The notes beneath the pieces were generated by a model. That model searched no databases. It had not been told where the DNA came from and was given only the letters and a program-made list of their open reading frames with translations. From positions 620,001 to 684,000 of the forward strand of contig NZ_JAHUZG010000001.1 in assembly GCF_019218285.1 (NCBI RefSeq): a stretch of DNA of 64,000 nt, written 5' to 3'. Of this stretch, positions 8,083 through 16,276 are shown piece by piece (the stretch's first letter is position 1; the number at the start of each line of letters is the position of its first letter). This DNA comes from Antarctobacter sediminis (GTDB lineage Bacteria > Pseudomonadota > Alphaproteobacteria > Rhodobacterales > Rhodobacteraceae). The translations under genes were made by a program, and so were the position numbers.

Positions 8083-9924
8083 ATGATCGGGCGCAAATCC
8101 CAACACCGTGAAGAGAACGGCGCAGAAGCGCCGCAGCAAAGCTTTGACGATTTCACCCTGAAGCTGGGTGATGTCATGCGCGGTGAACGGGCAACCATGG
8201 GTAAGTCTCTGCTGGATGTGCAGCGCGAGCTGCGCATCAAGGCAAGTTACATCGCGGCGATCGAGAACTGCGATCCCTCTGCCTTTGACACACCGGGGTT
8301 CATTGCCGGCTACGTTCGGTCCTATGCCCGTTACCTCGGGATGGACCCAGACGAAGCCTTTGCACATTTCTGCGCCGAAAGCGGTTTCTCTGTTGCGCAT
8401 GGCATGTCGCAAGAGGCCTCGGTGGTTCGCAAACCCAAGGTCGATGCGCTGAAGGCCCGCAACCGGGATACGATTGCCGAGCCCCGCATGCCCTTTGCCC
8501 CGGCGCGCGACAGCATGTTGTCGCGGATCGAACCGGGCGCGGTTGGCTCGTCCCTTGTTCTGCTGGCGCTGATCGGTGGCATTGGCTACGGCGGATATCG
8601 CGTGTTGCAAGAGGTCCAGCGCGTTCAGGTGACACCGGTCGACCAGACGCCCATCGTGTTAAGCGAACTGGACCCGCTGCAATCCGCCATCGCGCCCAGT
8701 GCGCGCCCCGAGGGTGAAGAGGTCACACAGGCCGGTGTCTTTACGCCGCCGACCACCGAAGCCTTTGACCGGCTCTATCGCCCGCAGGCTTTGGACGTGC
8801 CGGTTCTGGTTGCGCGCGATGCGCCGATCTCGACGCTCGATCCCGAACGTGTGGGCGTCTTTGCCGGGGCCGGGCGGTCGGGCTTGCCCGCGATTCAGGA
8901 CAGCTCTTTGGCGGCTGCGGCTTTGGCCGAACGGCTGGTTGCCGAGGGGGTGATCCCCGAATCCGCCACCGGTGCCGCGCCGGGCCTCAGCCTCGCCGGT
9001 GCCAAAGGGGTGACCGTGGTTGCCGTGCGCCCTGCTTGGGTCGAAATCCGTGCCGAAGGGCGCGGCGTGCTGGTATCCCGCGTGTTGAATGCTGGCGAAA
9101 CCTTTTCCGTGCCCCGCGACGCTTCGAACGCCCGCATCCGGGTGGGCGAATCCGGGGCCGTTTATTTCAACGTCGACGGCCAGACATTTGGTCCGGCCGG
9201 CGCACCCGGTCGCGTGACCAGCAATGTGTCGCTGGCCGCTGCTGACCTTGTGGACCGATATAATCTTGCGGATACAGCCAAGGATCGCGACCTGGCGTCG
9301 GTTCTGGTGGATCTGAACCTGTCCGCGCCGCAAGTGGCGCTTGCAGAAACCGTGGACCGCACCGCGCAATCTCCGATCCTGACGGATCTGGCGCGCAAAG
9401 TGCCCGACACACCGCCGGTGGCGCGCCCGGAAAGCATCGCGCTTGCCGCGGCCATCGCCGCCACCCCTGTTGCCCCGACCCCGACACCGCAGCCGACCCC
9501 GGTTGCCCCGGCAGCGCCTGCTCCGGTGGCTGCTGTCGAGCCGGACCCACAACCGATCGTACCGCAAGTACCGCGCGTGACGGCGGAACCGGCCCCCGGG
9601 ATCACCGTGGTCGCCGTGGCCGAAACATGGGTCGAAATCACGTCACCTTCGGGCAAGAAGCTGTTGGCGCGGTTGCTGAAACCGGGCGACACCTATCAGG
9701 TGCCCCAGACCGATCAGGCCCCGACGATCTTTTCGGGCAACGCCGGTGGCGTCTTTTTCGCGGTGAACGGTCAAACCTATGGTCCTTATGGGGCCAGCGG
9801 GCAGTTCGGACGGGATCTGGCGCTGTCGGCGAACGAGATCCAGCGCGAAATGGCCGTGGCAGATCTGAGCCGCAACCAGACCCTTGCCAAGGTTGTCGCG
9901 GAACTGAACCTGCAAGGTCAGTGA
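8083..9924 (+). CDS. RodZ-like helix-turn-helix membrane protein with two DUF4115 domains
   Basis: This 613-residue protein has an N-terminal RodZ-type helix-turn-helix (LGDVMRGERATMGKSLLDVQRELRIKASYIAAIENCD, about residues 28-65). A single membrane segment follows at about 152-172 (SSLVLLALIGGIGYGGYRVL), then a long periplasmic part. That part carries two copies of the DUF4115/RodZ C-terminal domain: the first around GVTVVAVRPAWVEIRAEGRGVLVS and the second around GITVVAVAETWVEITSPSGKKLLA. A Pro/Ala-rich linker separates them. RodZ links the MreB cytoskeleton to the cell-wall elongation machinery, and ordinary RodZ has one such domain and about 330 residues. It sits directly before ispG, the usual alphaproteobacterial order. 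Whether it acts as RodZ here or as a divergent paralogue is inferred. Confidence 0.85.
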   Translation: MIGRKSQHREENGAEAPQQSFDDFTLKLGDVMRGERATMGKSLLDVQRELRIKASYIAAIENCDPSAFDTPGFIAGYVRSYARYLGMDPDEAFAHFCAESGFSVAHGMSQEASVVRKPKVDALKARNRDTIAEPRMPFAPARDSMLSRIEPGAVGSSLVLLALIGGIGYGGYRVLQEVQRVQVTPVDQTPIVLSELDPLQSAIAPSARPEGEEVTQAGVFTPPTTEAFDRLYRPQALDVPVLVARDAPISTLDPERVGVFAGAGRSGLPAIQDSSLAAAALAERLVAEGVIPESATGAAPGLSLAGAKGVTVVAVRPAWVEIRAEGRGVLVSRVLNAGETFSVPRDASNARIRVGESGAVYFNVDGQTFGPAGAPGRVTSNVSLAAADLVDRYNLADTAKDRDLASVLVDLNLSAPQVALAETVDRTAQSPILTDLARKVPDTPPVARPESIALAAAIAATPVAPTPTPQPTPVAPAAPAPVAAVEPDPQPIVPQVPRVTAEPAPGITVVAVAETWVEITSPSGKKLLARLLKPGDTYQVPQTDQAPTIFSGNAGGVFFAVNGQTYGPYGASGQFGRDLALSANEIQREMAVADLSRNQTLAKVVAELNLQGQ

Positions 9925-10016
9925 CGGCAAGGCGCGGCGCCGGGACGCATGCTCTGGTCTGTCGCCCTGCGAAGGTCTAGGTTCGCCCCAAATCGACCCA
10001 ACACAGGACCGAGCGC

Positions 10017-11141
10017 ATGAGCCTCAATCACGTCCGCCCGTGGCGCAATATCTATCGCCGGAGCTCCCGCCAGATCATGGTTGGCAATGTCCCGGTCGGC
10101 GGGGACGCTCCGATCAGCGTCCAGACCATGACCAATACGGTCACAACCGATATTCCCGGCACAATCGCGCAGGTTCAGGCCGCCGCCGAGGCGGGGGCCG
10201 ATATTGTCCGCGTGTCGGTCCCGGATGAAGACTCGGCCAAGGCGCTGAAAGAGATTGTCCGCGAAAGCCCCGTGCCCATCGTGGCCGATATCCATTTTCA
10301 CTATCTCCGCGGCATCGAAGCGGCCGAGGCCGGGGCCGCCTGCCTCCGGATCAACCCGGGCAATATCGGCAGCCCGGAGCGGGTCCGCGAAGTGATTCAG
10401 GCCGCGCGGGATCACAACTGTTCGATCCGCATCGGCGTGAACGCAGGCAGCCTTGAAAAGCACCTGTTGGAAAAATACGGCGAACCCACCCCCGAGGCCA
10501 TGGTCGAAAGCGGGCTGGACCACATCAAGCTGCTGCAAGACAACGATTTCCACGAGTTCAAGATCAGCTGTAAAGCCTCGGATGTCTTTATGGCGGCTGC
10601 CGCTTATCAGCAATTGGCCGAACAGACGGACGCGCCGATCCACCTTGGCATCACCGAGGCAGGCGGCCTGATGTCTGGCACGATCAAATCGGCCATCGGT
10701 CTTGGCAACCTGTTGTGGATGGGCATCGGCGACACGATCCGCGTGTCGCTGTCGGCGGATCCTGTTGAAGAGGTCAAGGTCGGTTTCGAGATTCTGAAAT
10801 CGCTTGGTTTGCGCCACCGGGGCGTGAACATCATCTCTTGTCCGTCTTGCGCGCGGCAGGGCTTTGACGTCATCAAAACGGTCGAAACCCTTGAAAAGCG
10901 GTTGGAGCACATCAAGACACCGATGAGCCTGTCGATCATTGGCTGTGTGGTGAACGGCCCGGGCGAAGCGCTGATGACCGACGTTGGCTTTACCGGGGGG
11001 GGCGCTGGATCGGGCATGGTCTATCTGGCGGGCAAGGCCAGCCACAAGATGTCCAATGACAAGATGATCGACCACATTGTCGAAGAAGTCGAAAAGCGTG
11101 CCGCCGTGATCGAGGCCGAGAAACCCGAAGCTGCCGAATAG
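10017..11141 (+). CDS. ispG: 4-hydroxy-3-methylbut-2-en-1-yl diphosphate synthase
   Basis: This 374-residue [4Fe-4S] enzyme of the MEP isoprenoid pathway converts 2-C-methyl-D-erythritol 2,4-cyclodiphosphate to HMBPP. The N-terminal TIM barrel includes [17 protein letters not shown] and LRINPGNIG. The C-terminal cluster domain has the three Cys ligands at about 275, 278 ([11 protein letters not shown]) and 310 ([11 protein letters not shown]) with the fourth ligand Glu at about 317. The length equals the short bacterial form of about 372 residues, without the plant-type insert. It follows the RodZ-like gene by 92 bases in the same direction, and co-transcription is likely. Confidence 0.97.
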   Translation: MSLNHVRPWRNIYRRSSRQIMVGNVPVGGDAPISVQTMTNTVTTDIPGTIAQVQAAAEAGADIVRVSVPDEDSAKALKEIVRESPVPIVADIHFHYLRGIEAAEAGAACLRINPGNIGSPERVREVIQAARDHNCSIRIGVNAGSLEKHLLEKYGEPTPEAMVESGLDHIKLLQDNDFHEFKISCKASDVFMAAAAYQQLAEQTDAPIHLGITEAGGLMSGTIKSAIGLGNLLWMGIGDTIRVSLSADPVEEVKVGFEILKSLGLRHRGVNIISCPSCARQGFDVIKTVETLEKRLEHIKTPMSLSIIGCVVNGPGEALMTDVGFTGGGAGSGMVYLAGKASHKMSNDKMIDHIVEEVEKRAAVIEAEKPEAAE

Positions 11142-11145
11142 GCGG

Positions 11146-11571
11146 TTATTCCGAAAGGTAACGTGCCAGCACGAAAGCTGGCATGTCACCGCGGATCAAC
11201 CTGTCCTTCATCACATAGGATGGCAGCACGTCCAGCCCGAGCGCCGCCATCAGGTCAGCGACCTTGGGATCGGCGCTGTCATGGATGCGGATGTCCAGCC
11301 CCCGTTCCTTGGCCATGGCGCGAAGGTCTTGGCCTGCATTTGCGCAGGTCGGACAATCGGGACCGATGAACATGGCGATCACCGCGCCTTCGGCCCCGAA
11401 CAAATCGGGCGCGTGGCGGGCAATCAGGGCAAGATCGCTTTGCCGCTCGTCGGCATAGGGATCAACGGGCGCGGGCGCATTCAGCGCCCGCAACCGTTCA
11501 CTCAGCGTTGCCTCTTGTGCCGAAACGGCTCCGGCACAGAGACAGGCCATTAAGAGCGCGGGGCGGATCAA
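11146..11571 (-). CDS. Secreted thioredoxin-fold protein with CPTC motif
   Basis: This 141-residue protein has a short signal peptide (MIRPALLMACLCAGAVSAQ) and a thioredoxin-like segment with the redox pair CPTC (in FIGPDCPTCANAGQDLRAM) and a cis-proline-like site near VLPSYV. It probably acts on disulfides in the periplasm. The start is inferred as a TTG at 11571 whose first two bases precede and overlap the TGA of the upstream dsbA-like gene (TTGA); the alternative ATG at 11550 would give a truncated signal peptide. Translational coupling to the DsbA-like gene supports a shared role, perhaps as its redox partner. The family is not recognised beyond the fold. Confidence 0.65.
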   Translation of the reverse strand: MIRPALLMACLCAGAVSAQEATLSERLRALNAPAPVDPYADERQSDLALIARHAPDLFGAEGAVIAMFIGPDCPTCANAGQDLRAMAKERGLDIRIHDSADPKVADLMAALGLDVLPSYVMKDRLIRGDMPAFVLARYLSE

Positions 11572-12350
11572 TCCGCCTCGGCGCGGATCTCCGCAACGAT
11601 CTGCTGCATGGTCGGCAGCGGCGCGTAACCTCGGACCATCTGGTCTCCAAAGACAAAGCTTGGCGTGCCGTTGATGTTCATCGCCACCGCCAGTGCGCGT
11701 GTTTCAGCGATGCGACGCGACACTTCCTCGCTGCCCATCTCGGCCATAATCAGATCGGCATCCAAACCCAGCGTTTCCGCGATGCGGCGCAGCGGGCCGT
11801 TGCCGGGATTGCCTTCCAGCGTGATCAGTGCGTCATGAACCGCCTTGTAGGCTTCGTCGCCGGCGACGATCTTGGTCGCGATGGCAAATCGCGACGAGGT
11901 CATCGAAGCCTCGCCAAGGATCGGAAATTCCTTAAGGATGAAGCGGATATTGCCATCGCTTTCGATCAGTTCCTGAACTTCGGGATGGGCGCGGCGGCAG
12001 TAGCCACAGCGGTAGTCCGAAAATTCCACGATGGTGATATCGCCCTCGGGGTTGCCGCCGACCCAGGAAAACCCGTCGTCCAGCAAGCGGTCCATGTTGT
12101 TTGCAACCAACGCATCGTCCTGTGCGGCCTGCGCGGCTTTCTCCCGTTCTTCGAGGACGGCGACCGCCTCCATTATGACCTGCGGGTTGTCCAGCAGATA
12201 GGCGCGGACCTGCACACCGAAGGCGGCGCGCTGTTCCGGTGTCATGGCGCCAAAGTCGAAGTCGGGCGCATCCTGTGCCACGGCCATCGGCGCGGCGAGA
12301 AAGCAGAGGGCGGCAGCGGTGCCACGCAGGGCTTTGATGGAGGTGAACAT
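11568..12350 (-). CDS. DsbA/DsbG family thiol-disulfide oxidoreductase
   Basis: This 260-residue periplasmic protein has a signal peptide (ALRGTAAALCFLAAPMAVAQ). A helical N-terminal extension follows with the NPQVIMEAVAVLEERE pattern usual in ScsC/BdbD-like DsbA proteins of this group. The thioredoxin fold carries the active-site CGYC at about 115-118, and the cis-Pro loop reads NGTPSFVFGD. It introduces or shuffles disulfides in exported proteins. AGGAG precedes the ATG at 12350. It lies 27 bases after the M48 protease gene and overlaps the CPTC-protein gene, so the three form an envelope-quality-control operon. Confidence 0.88.
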   Translation of the reverse strand: MFTSIKALRGTAAALCFLAAPMAVAQDAPDFDFGAMTPEQRAAFGVQVRAYLLDNPQVIMEAVAVLEEREKAAQAAQDDALVANNMDRLLDDGFSWVGGNPEGDITIVEFSDYRCGYCRRAHPEVQELIESDGNIRFILKEFPILGEASMTSSRFAIATKIVAGDEAYKAVHDALITLEGNPGNGPLRRIAETLGLDADLIMAEMGSEEVSRRIAETRALAVAMNINGTPSFVFGDQMVRGYAPLPTMQQIVAEIRAEAD

Positions 12351-12376
12351 GGAAACTCCTGGAAATGGGTGTCTGA

Positions 12377-13705
12377 TTATTTCGCCTGTTTTGCCGCACT
12401 TAGCACATCCTGTGCCCGTTGCCACGGGGCAGAGCCGCGCGGCAGGGTCGCGACGGCCCGTTCGGCATGTAGCTTGGCGTCTTTCAACCGCCCCTGTAGG
12501 GCGTAGCGTTCCGCGGTTACAACCGAGGCCATGCCGGTCTGACCCAGTTTGGCATAGGCAACGGCAAGATCGCGCAGGACGCGGGCATCGGTGAAATCGC
12601 GGCCGCGGGCAGCCTCAAGAGACTTGAGCGCCTCTCGGTGATTGCCGGTTGCCAATAGCGCGCGGCCCAGACCGCCAAGGATCAGGGGTTCGCGCGGGGC
12701 ACGACCGGCGGCGGCGCGATAGACCTGTACCGCCGCTCCGAACTGGCGCGATTCCAGCAGGATCTGGCCCTTGAGTTCCAACAGGTAAGGATCGTTGGGC
12801 CGCAGGGCGATGGCCTTGTCGATGGCCGAGACGGCCTTTTTCAGGTTGGATTGCCGGTGGTAGGCCACGGCCTCGCGCATGTAGGCGATGTCCTGACTGC
12901 CGCTGTCCTTGAGCCTGCGCAGGGTCCAGGACGGGGCGCGTTTGAAGGCACTCAGCTTGCCCTGTGCGCGTTTGAACCAATATTGCGCCGTCGGGTTACG
13001 GCCCGGGCTTTTTGTCCCGACCACCAATGCCTCAAGCGCGCGCAGCCGTTCCCGGGACAGGGGGTGGGACCGCATGTATGGGTCCTGCCGTCCGACGGAC
13101 AGCGCCTCTTGTCCCCGGAAAAGCTGTTGGACCTCCAGCGCGCCGCGCGGATCGACGCCCGCGCGCACCATGTACCGGACAGAGGAAATGTCCGCGGCGG
13201 CCTCTTCGGCGCGGGTATGGGCAAGAAACAGGCGCAGCGCCGAACCTTGCGCGCCAAAGGCCACACCGGCGGCGGCCTTGCTGTTGGCACCGGCTGCTGC
13301 TGCGGCGGCGGCCAGAGCCATACCAATGCCCGCAGCCGTGCGCGCGGCCCGCATGTTGCCCAGACGGCGCGAAATATGACCGTTTGCGATATGGGCTGCC
13401 TCATGGGCGATCACGGCCTGCAAGGCCTCGGCGCTGTCCAGTCGCATGATCAGGCCCGAGTGCAGGAAGATATGGCTGGTGTCAGTCACGAAAGCGTTAA
13501 GCGAGCCATCGTCGATGACGATGATCTTGACCTGTTGAGGGCTGAGCCCGGCGGCGCTGAGCAGGGGGGCGGCCAACTGGCGCAGGGCATATTCCATGTC
13601 TGCGTCGCGCAAAAGCGTTGTCGCCGCCCGGGCCTGCGTGGTGGCCATCAGGGAAAAGGCCAGCACCGCCGTCAACAGCCGGGGCAGGATCGTGTCGCGG
13701 ATCAT
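12377..13705 (-). CDS. M48 family metalloprotease with TPR repeats (BepA-like)
   Basis: This 441-residue protein has a signal peptide (TAVLAFSLMATTQARA), a zinc protease domain with HEAAH at about 101-105 and the third ligand Glu in the AHTRAEEAAAD segment. A C-terminal tetratricopeptide region follows (YHRQSNLKKAVSAIDKAIALRPNDPYLLELKGQ and following repeats). This is the plan of BepA/YfgC, a periplasmic protease-chaperone that monitors assembly of outer-membrane proteins such as LptD and BamA. AGGAG is found upstream of the ATG at 13705. It is the first gene of an operon with two disulfide enzymes, which suits LptD maturation since that protein needs disulfide rearrangement. This last link is inference. 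Confidence 0.88.
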   Translation of the reverse strand: MIRDTILPRLLTAVLAFSLMATTQARAATTLLRDADMEYALRQLAAPLLSAAGLSPQQVKIIVIDDGSLNAFVTDTSHIFLHSGLIMRLDSAEALQAVIAHEAAHIANGHISRRLGNMRAARTAAGIGMALAAAAAAAGANSKAAAGVAFGAQGSALRLFLAHTRAEEAAADISSVRYMVRAGVDPRGALEVQQLFRGQEALSVGRQDPYMRSHPLSRERLRALEALVVGTKSPGRNPTAQYWFKRAQGKLSAFKRAPSWTLRRLKDSGSQDIAYMREAVAYHRQSNLKKAVSAIDKAIALRPNDPYLLELKGQILLESRQFGAAVQVYRAAAGRAPREPLILGGLGRALLATGNHREALKSLEAARGRDFTDARVLRDLAVAYAKLGQTGMASVVTAERYALQGRLKDAKLHAERAVATLPRGSAPWQRAQDVLSAAKQAK

Positions 13706-13762
13706 TGACGGGCTGCTCCTTGTCCTCGTAAGCCTCACTGGCGACACAGTAGAGAGGCGGGC

Positions 13763-14920
13763 ATGCGAAGTTCAACCCGGGGCGCGGTCGATCCCTTTAT
13801 CGTGATGGACGTGATGGAGGCCGCGCGGCAGGCCGAAGCCGCAGGTCGGCGCATCATCCACATGGAAGTGGGCCAGCCCAGCACACCCGCACCGGCCGCC
13901 GCGCGTGCGGCGCTGGCCCGTGACATGGAGCGTGATCCGCTGGGCTATACCGTGGCGCTTGGACTGCCGGAATTGCGGGCGCGGATCGCGAAACTCTATC
14001 AGGAATGGTATGGGTTGACGCTTGATCCGGCGCGGGTGGTGGTGACGCCCGGTTCCTCGGGCGGGTTCATTCTTGCCTTTACAGCGCTGTTCGATGCCGG
14101 GGAAAAGGTGGCGCTTGGGGCGCCCGGCTATCCTTCCTACCGGCAGATCCTACGGGCGCTGGACCTTGTACCGGTCGAGGTGCAGACCTCGGCGGAAAAC
14201 CGCCTTCAACCAGTCCCCGCCGATCTGCAAGATGTCGATTTCGACGGGTTGCTGGTGGCCAGTCCCGCGAATCCCAGCGGCACGATGCTGGACAAACCGG
14301 CGCTTGCCGCATTGATCGAGGCCGCGCAGTCTCGTGGCGCGGCCTTCTTGTCGGACGAGATCTACCACGGCATCGAATACGACCAGCGGGCGGTATCCGC
14401 GCTGGAGATCAGCGACGACGTCATCGTGATCAATTCCTTTTCCAAGTATTTCTCGATGACCGGTTGGCGTGTCGGCTGGCTGGTGGTGCCCGAGGATATG
14501 GTGCGACAGGTGGAGCGGCTGGCGCAGAACCTGTTCATCTGTCCACCGCACGCGGCACAGGTGGCCGCATTGGCCGCTCTGGACGCGCGCGATGAGCTGG
14601 AAGGCAATCTTGCCGTCTATGCCCGCAACCGGACCCTGATGATGGACGGGCTGCCCAAAGCGGGGTTCGACCGGATCGCGCCGCCCGATGGGGCGTTTTA
14701 TGTCTATGCCGATGTCAGCCACCTGACCGGGGACAGCCGTGCCTTTGCGCGCGAGATTCTCGACAAGGCAGGCGTGGCCGTGACGCCGGGTCTGGATTTC
14801 GATCCGGTGCGCGGGGCAGGGACGCTGCGGTTTTCCTATGCCCGGTCGACCGAGGACATCGAGGAAGGCCTGGCGCGGCTGAAGACCTTCATGCAAGCGC
14901 GCGGACAGGAGCTGCCTTGA
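13763..14920 (+). CDS. Class I/II PLP-dependent aminotransferase
   Basis: This 385-residue fold-type I enzyme has the usual aspartate aminotransferase family signatures: VGQPSTPAP at the N-terminus, YTVALGLPELR, SPANPSGTM (the PLP-phosphate Asn), LSDEIYHGIEYD, the Schiff-base Lys at about 228 in INSFSKYFSMTGWRVGW, and a C-terminal LRFSYARS with the substrate-carboxylate Arg. The amino-acid specificity cannot be read; AspC/PatA-like enzymes of this type often act on aromatic amino acids or aspartate. GAGAGG lies upstream of the ATG. It is divergent from the M48 operon by 57 bases and co-directional with the amidase downstream. Confidence 0.9.
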   Translation: MRSSTRGAVDPFIVMDVMEAARQAEAAGRRIIHMEVGQPSTPAPAAARAALARDMERDPLGYTVALGLPELRARIAKLYQEWYGLTLDPARVVVTPGSSGGFILAFTALFDAGEKVALGAPGYPSYRQILRALDLVPVEVQTSAENRLQPVPADLQDVDFDGLLVASPANPSGTMLDKPALAALIEAAQSRGAAFLSDEIYHGIEYDQRAVSALEISDDVIVINSFSKYFSMTGWRVGWLVVPEDMVRQVERLAQNLFICPPHAAQVAALAALDARDELEGNLAVYARNRTLMMDGLPKAGFDRIAPPDGAFYVYADVSHLTGDSRAFAREILDKAGVAVTPGLDFDPVRGAGTLRFSYARSTEDIEEGLARLKTFMQARGQELP

Positions 14921-14971
14921 AACGCCAAAGACGCAGGCCCTAGGATGGCCCAAAAACCGGAACCGGGGCAG

Positions 14972-16177
14972 ATGAGCAGATTTCTTACCTTCCTGATAGG
15001 GCTGTGCCTGTGGGCCAGTGGGACCATGGCGCAGGACGCGGGCCTGGCGCGTTTGATCGAGGGGCGCATCGAGGACCGACGCTTTGGCGGGACGGAACTG
15101 GTGCTGTCATTGTCGCAAGGCGTGCCGTGGCGGGTTTTCACCCTGACAGAGCCGGACCGGCTGGTGCTGGACTTCGCCGAGGTCGACTGGCAAGGCGCGG
15201 ATCCGCGAAAACTGAACAACAGCGCCCGGATCAAGACCCTGCGTATGGGACTTTTCCGTCCCGGCTGGTCCCGGCTGGTGGCCGAACTGGCCGAACCGCT
15301 GAGCATCACCCGCGCAGGCATGACCGTTGCCCCGGACGGAAGCGGGGCCGAACTGGTCCTGCGGCTCTCGGAAAGCGACGCGGACAGCTTTGCCGCCAGT
15401 GCCGGGCCGCCTGCCGATCCCTCTTGGGTGCAGACGCGGCCGCAGGCACGGCGCATCGATCCTGATCCGGACCGTCCGCTGACCATCGTGCTGGATCCGG
15501 GGCACGGCGGCATCGACCCCGGAGCGCAGCGGGATGGCGTCAACGAGGCCGACCTTGTGCTGACCTTCGCGCTTGAACTGCGCGAGTTGCTGTTGCGGTC
15601 GGGGGACTACCGCGTTCTGCTGACCCGGCAGGAGGACCACTTTGTCTCGCTCGAGGGGCGGGTGAAATTCGCGCATGACGTGGGCGCGGACCTGTTCATT
15701 TCGCTCCATGCCGACGCGCTGGAGGATGGCGTGGCGCATGGTGCCGCCGTCTATACGCTGGCCGAAGAGGCGTCGGACGCGGCGTCGATGGCGCTGGCCG
15801 AACGGCATGACCGCGACGACCTTTTGGCCGGGCTGGATCTGACAGGGACCGATGATCGGGTGGCGCAGATCCTGATGGATCTTGCGCGGCTGGACAACAC
15901 GCCGCGCAGTCAGGCGCTGGCCCGGCACGTGGTTGTGGGGATAGAGGACGCGCTGGGGCATGTTCACAAGGATCCGTTGCGGCAGGCGGCGTTTTCGGTG
16001 CTGAAATCTGCGGACATCCCGTCGATCCTGCTGGAACTGGGTTTTCTTTCGACCGAGGCGGACCTGCGCAACCTTCAGGATCCGGTCTGGCGTTCGGGCA
16101 TGGCCCGTGGCATCCGCGACGGTCTGAACGCCTGGGCGCTGGAGGATGAGGCCCTGTCGCGGTTGCGCCGCCGATAG
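14972..16177 (+). CDS. amiC: N-acetylmuramoyl-L-alanine amidase (AmiC-like)
   Basis: This 401-residue periplasmic enzyme cleaves the amide between MurNAc and the stem peptide during cell separation. It has a signal peptide (FLTFLIGLCLWASGTMAQ), an N-terminal AMIN domain that targets septal peptidoglycan (about residues 30-130), and a C-terminal Amidase_3 domain with zinc ligands in LDPGHGGIDPG, NEADLVL and ISLHADA and the catalytic Glu in LLELGFLS. I chose the ATG at 14972 because the signal peptide follows directly; an in-frame ATG nine codons upstream is also possible. It is followed 99 bases later by the PBP1A gene, a sensible cell-wall pairing. Confidence 0.92.
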   Translation: MSRFLTFLIGLCLWASGTMAQDAGLARLIEGRIEDRRFGGTELVLSLSQGVPWRVFTLTEPDRLVLDFAEVDWQGADPRKLNNSARIKTLRMGLFRPGWSRLVAELAEPLSITRAGMTVAPDGSGAELVLRLSESDADSFAASAGPPADPSWVQTRPQARRIDPDPDRPLTIVLDPGHGGIDPGAQRDGVNEADLVLTFALELRELLLRSGDYRVLLTRQEDHFVSLEGRVKFAHDVGADLFISLHADALEDGVAHGAAVYTLAEEASDAASMALAERHDRDDLLAGLDLTGTDDRVAQILMDLARLDNTPRSQALARHVVVGIEDALGHVHKDPLRQAAFSVLKSADIPSILLELGFLSTEADLRNLQDPVWRSGMARGIRDGLNAWALEDEALSRLRRR

Positions 16178-16276
16178 GCAAAGCCCCGCGCCCCGCGCCG
16201 CCCTTGCGGCGATGTGTTTTGACCCGTGCAGTCTTGCGTTATATGCACGGGTTCAATCGGGCAACGGGAGCCGCCA

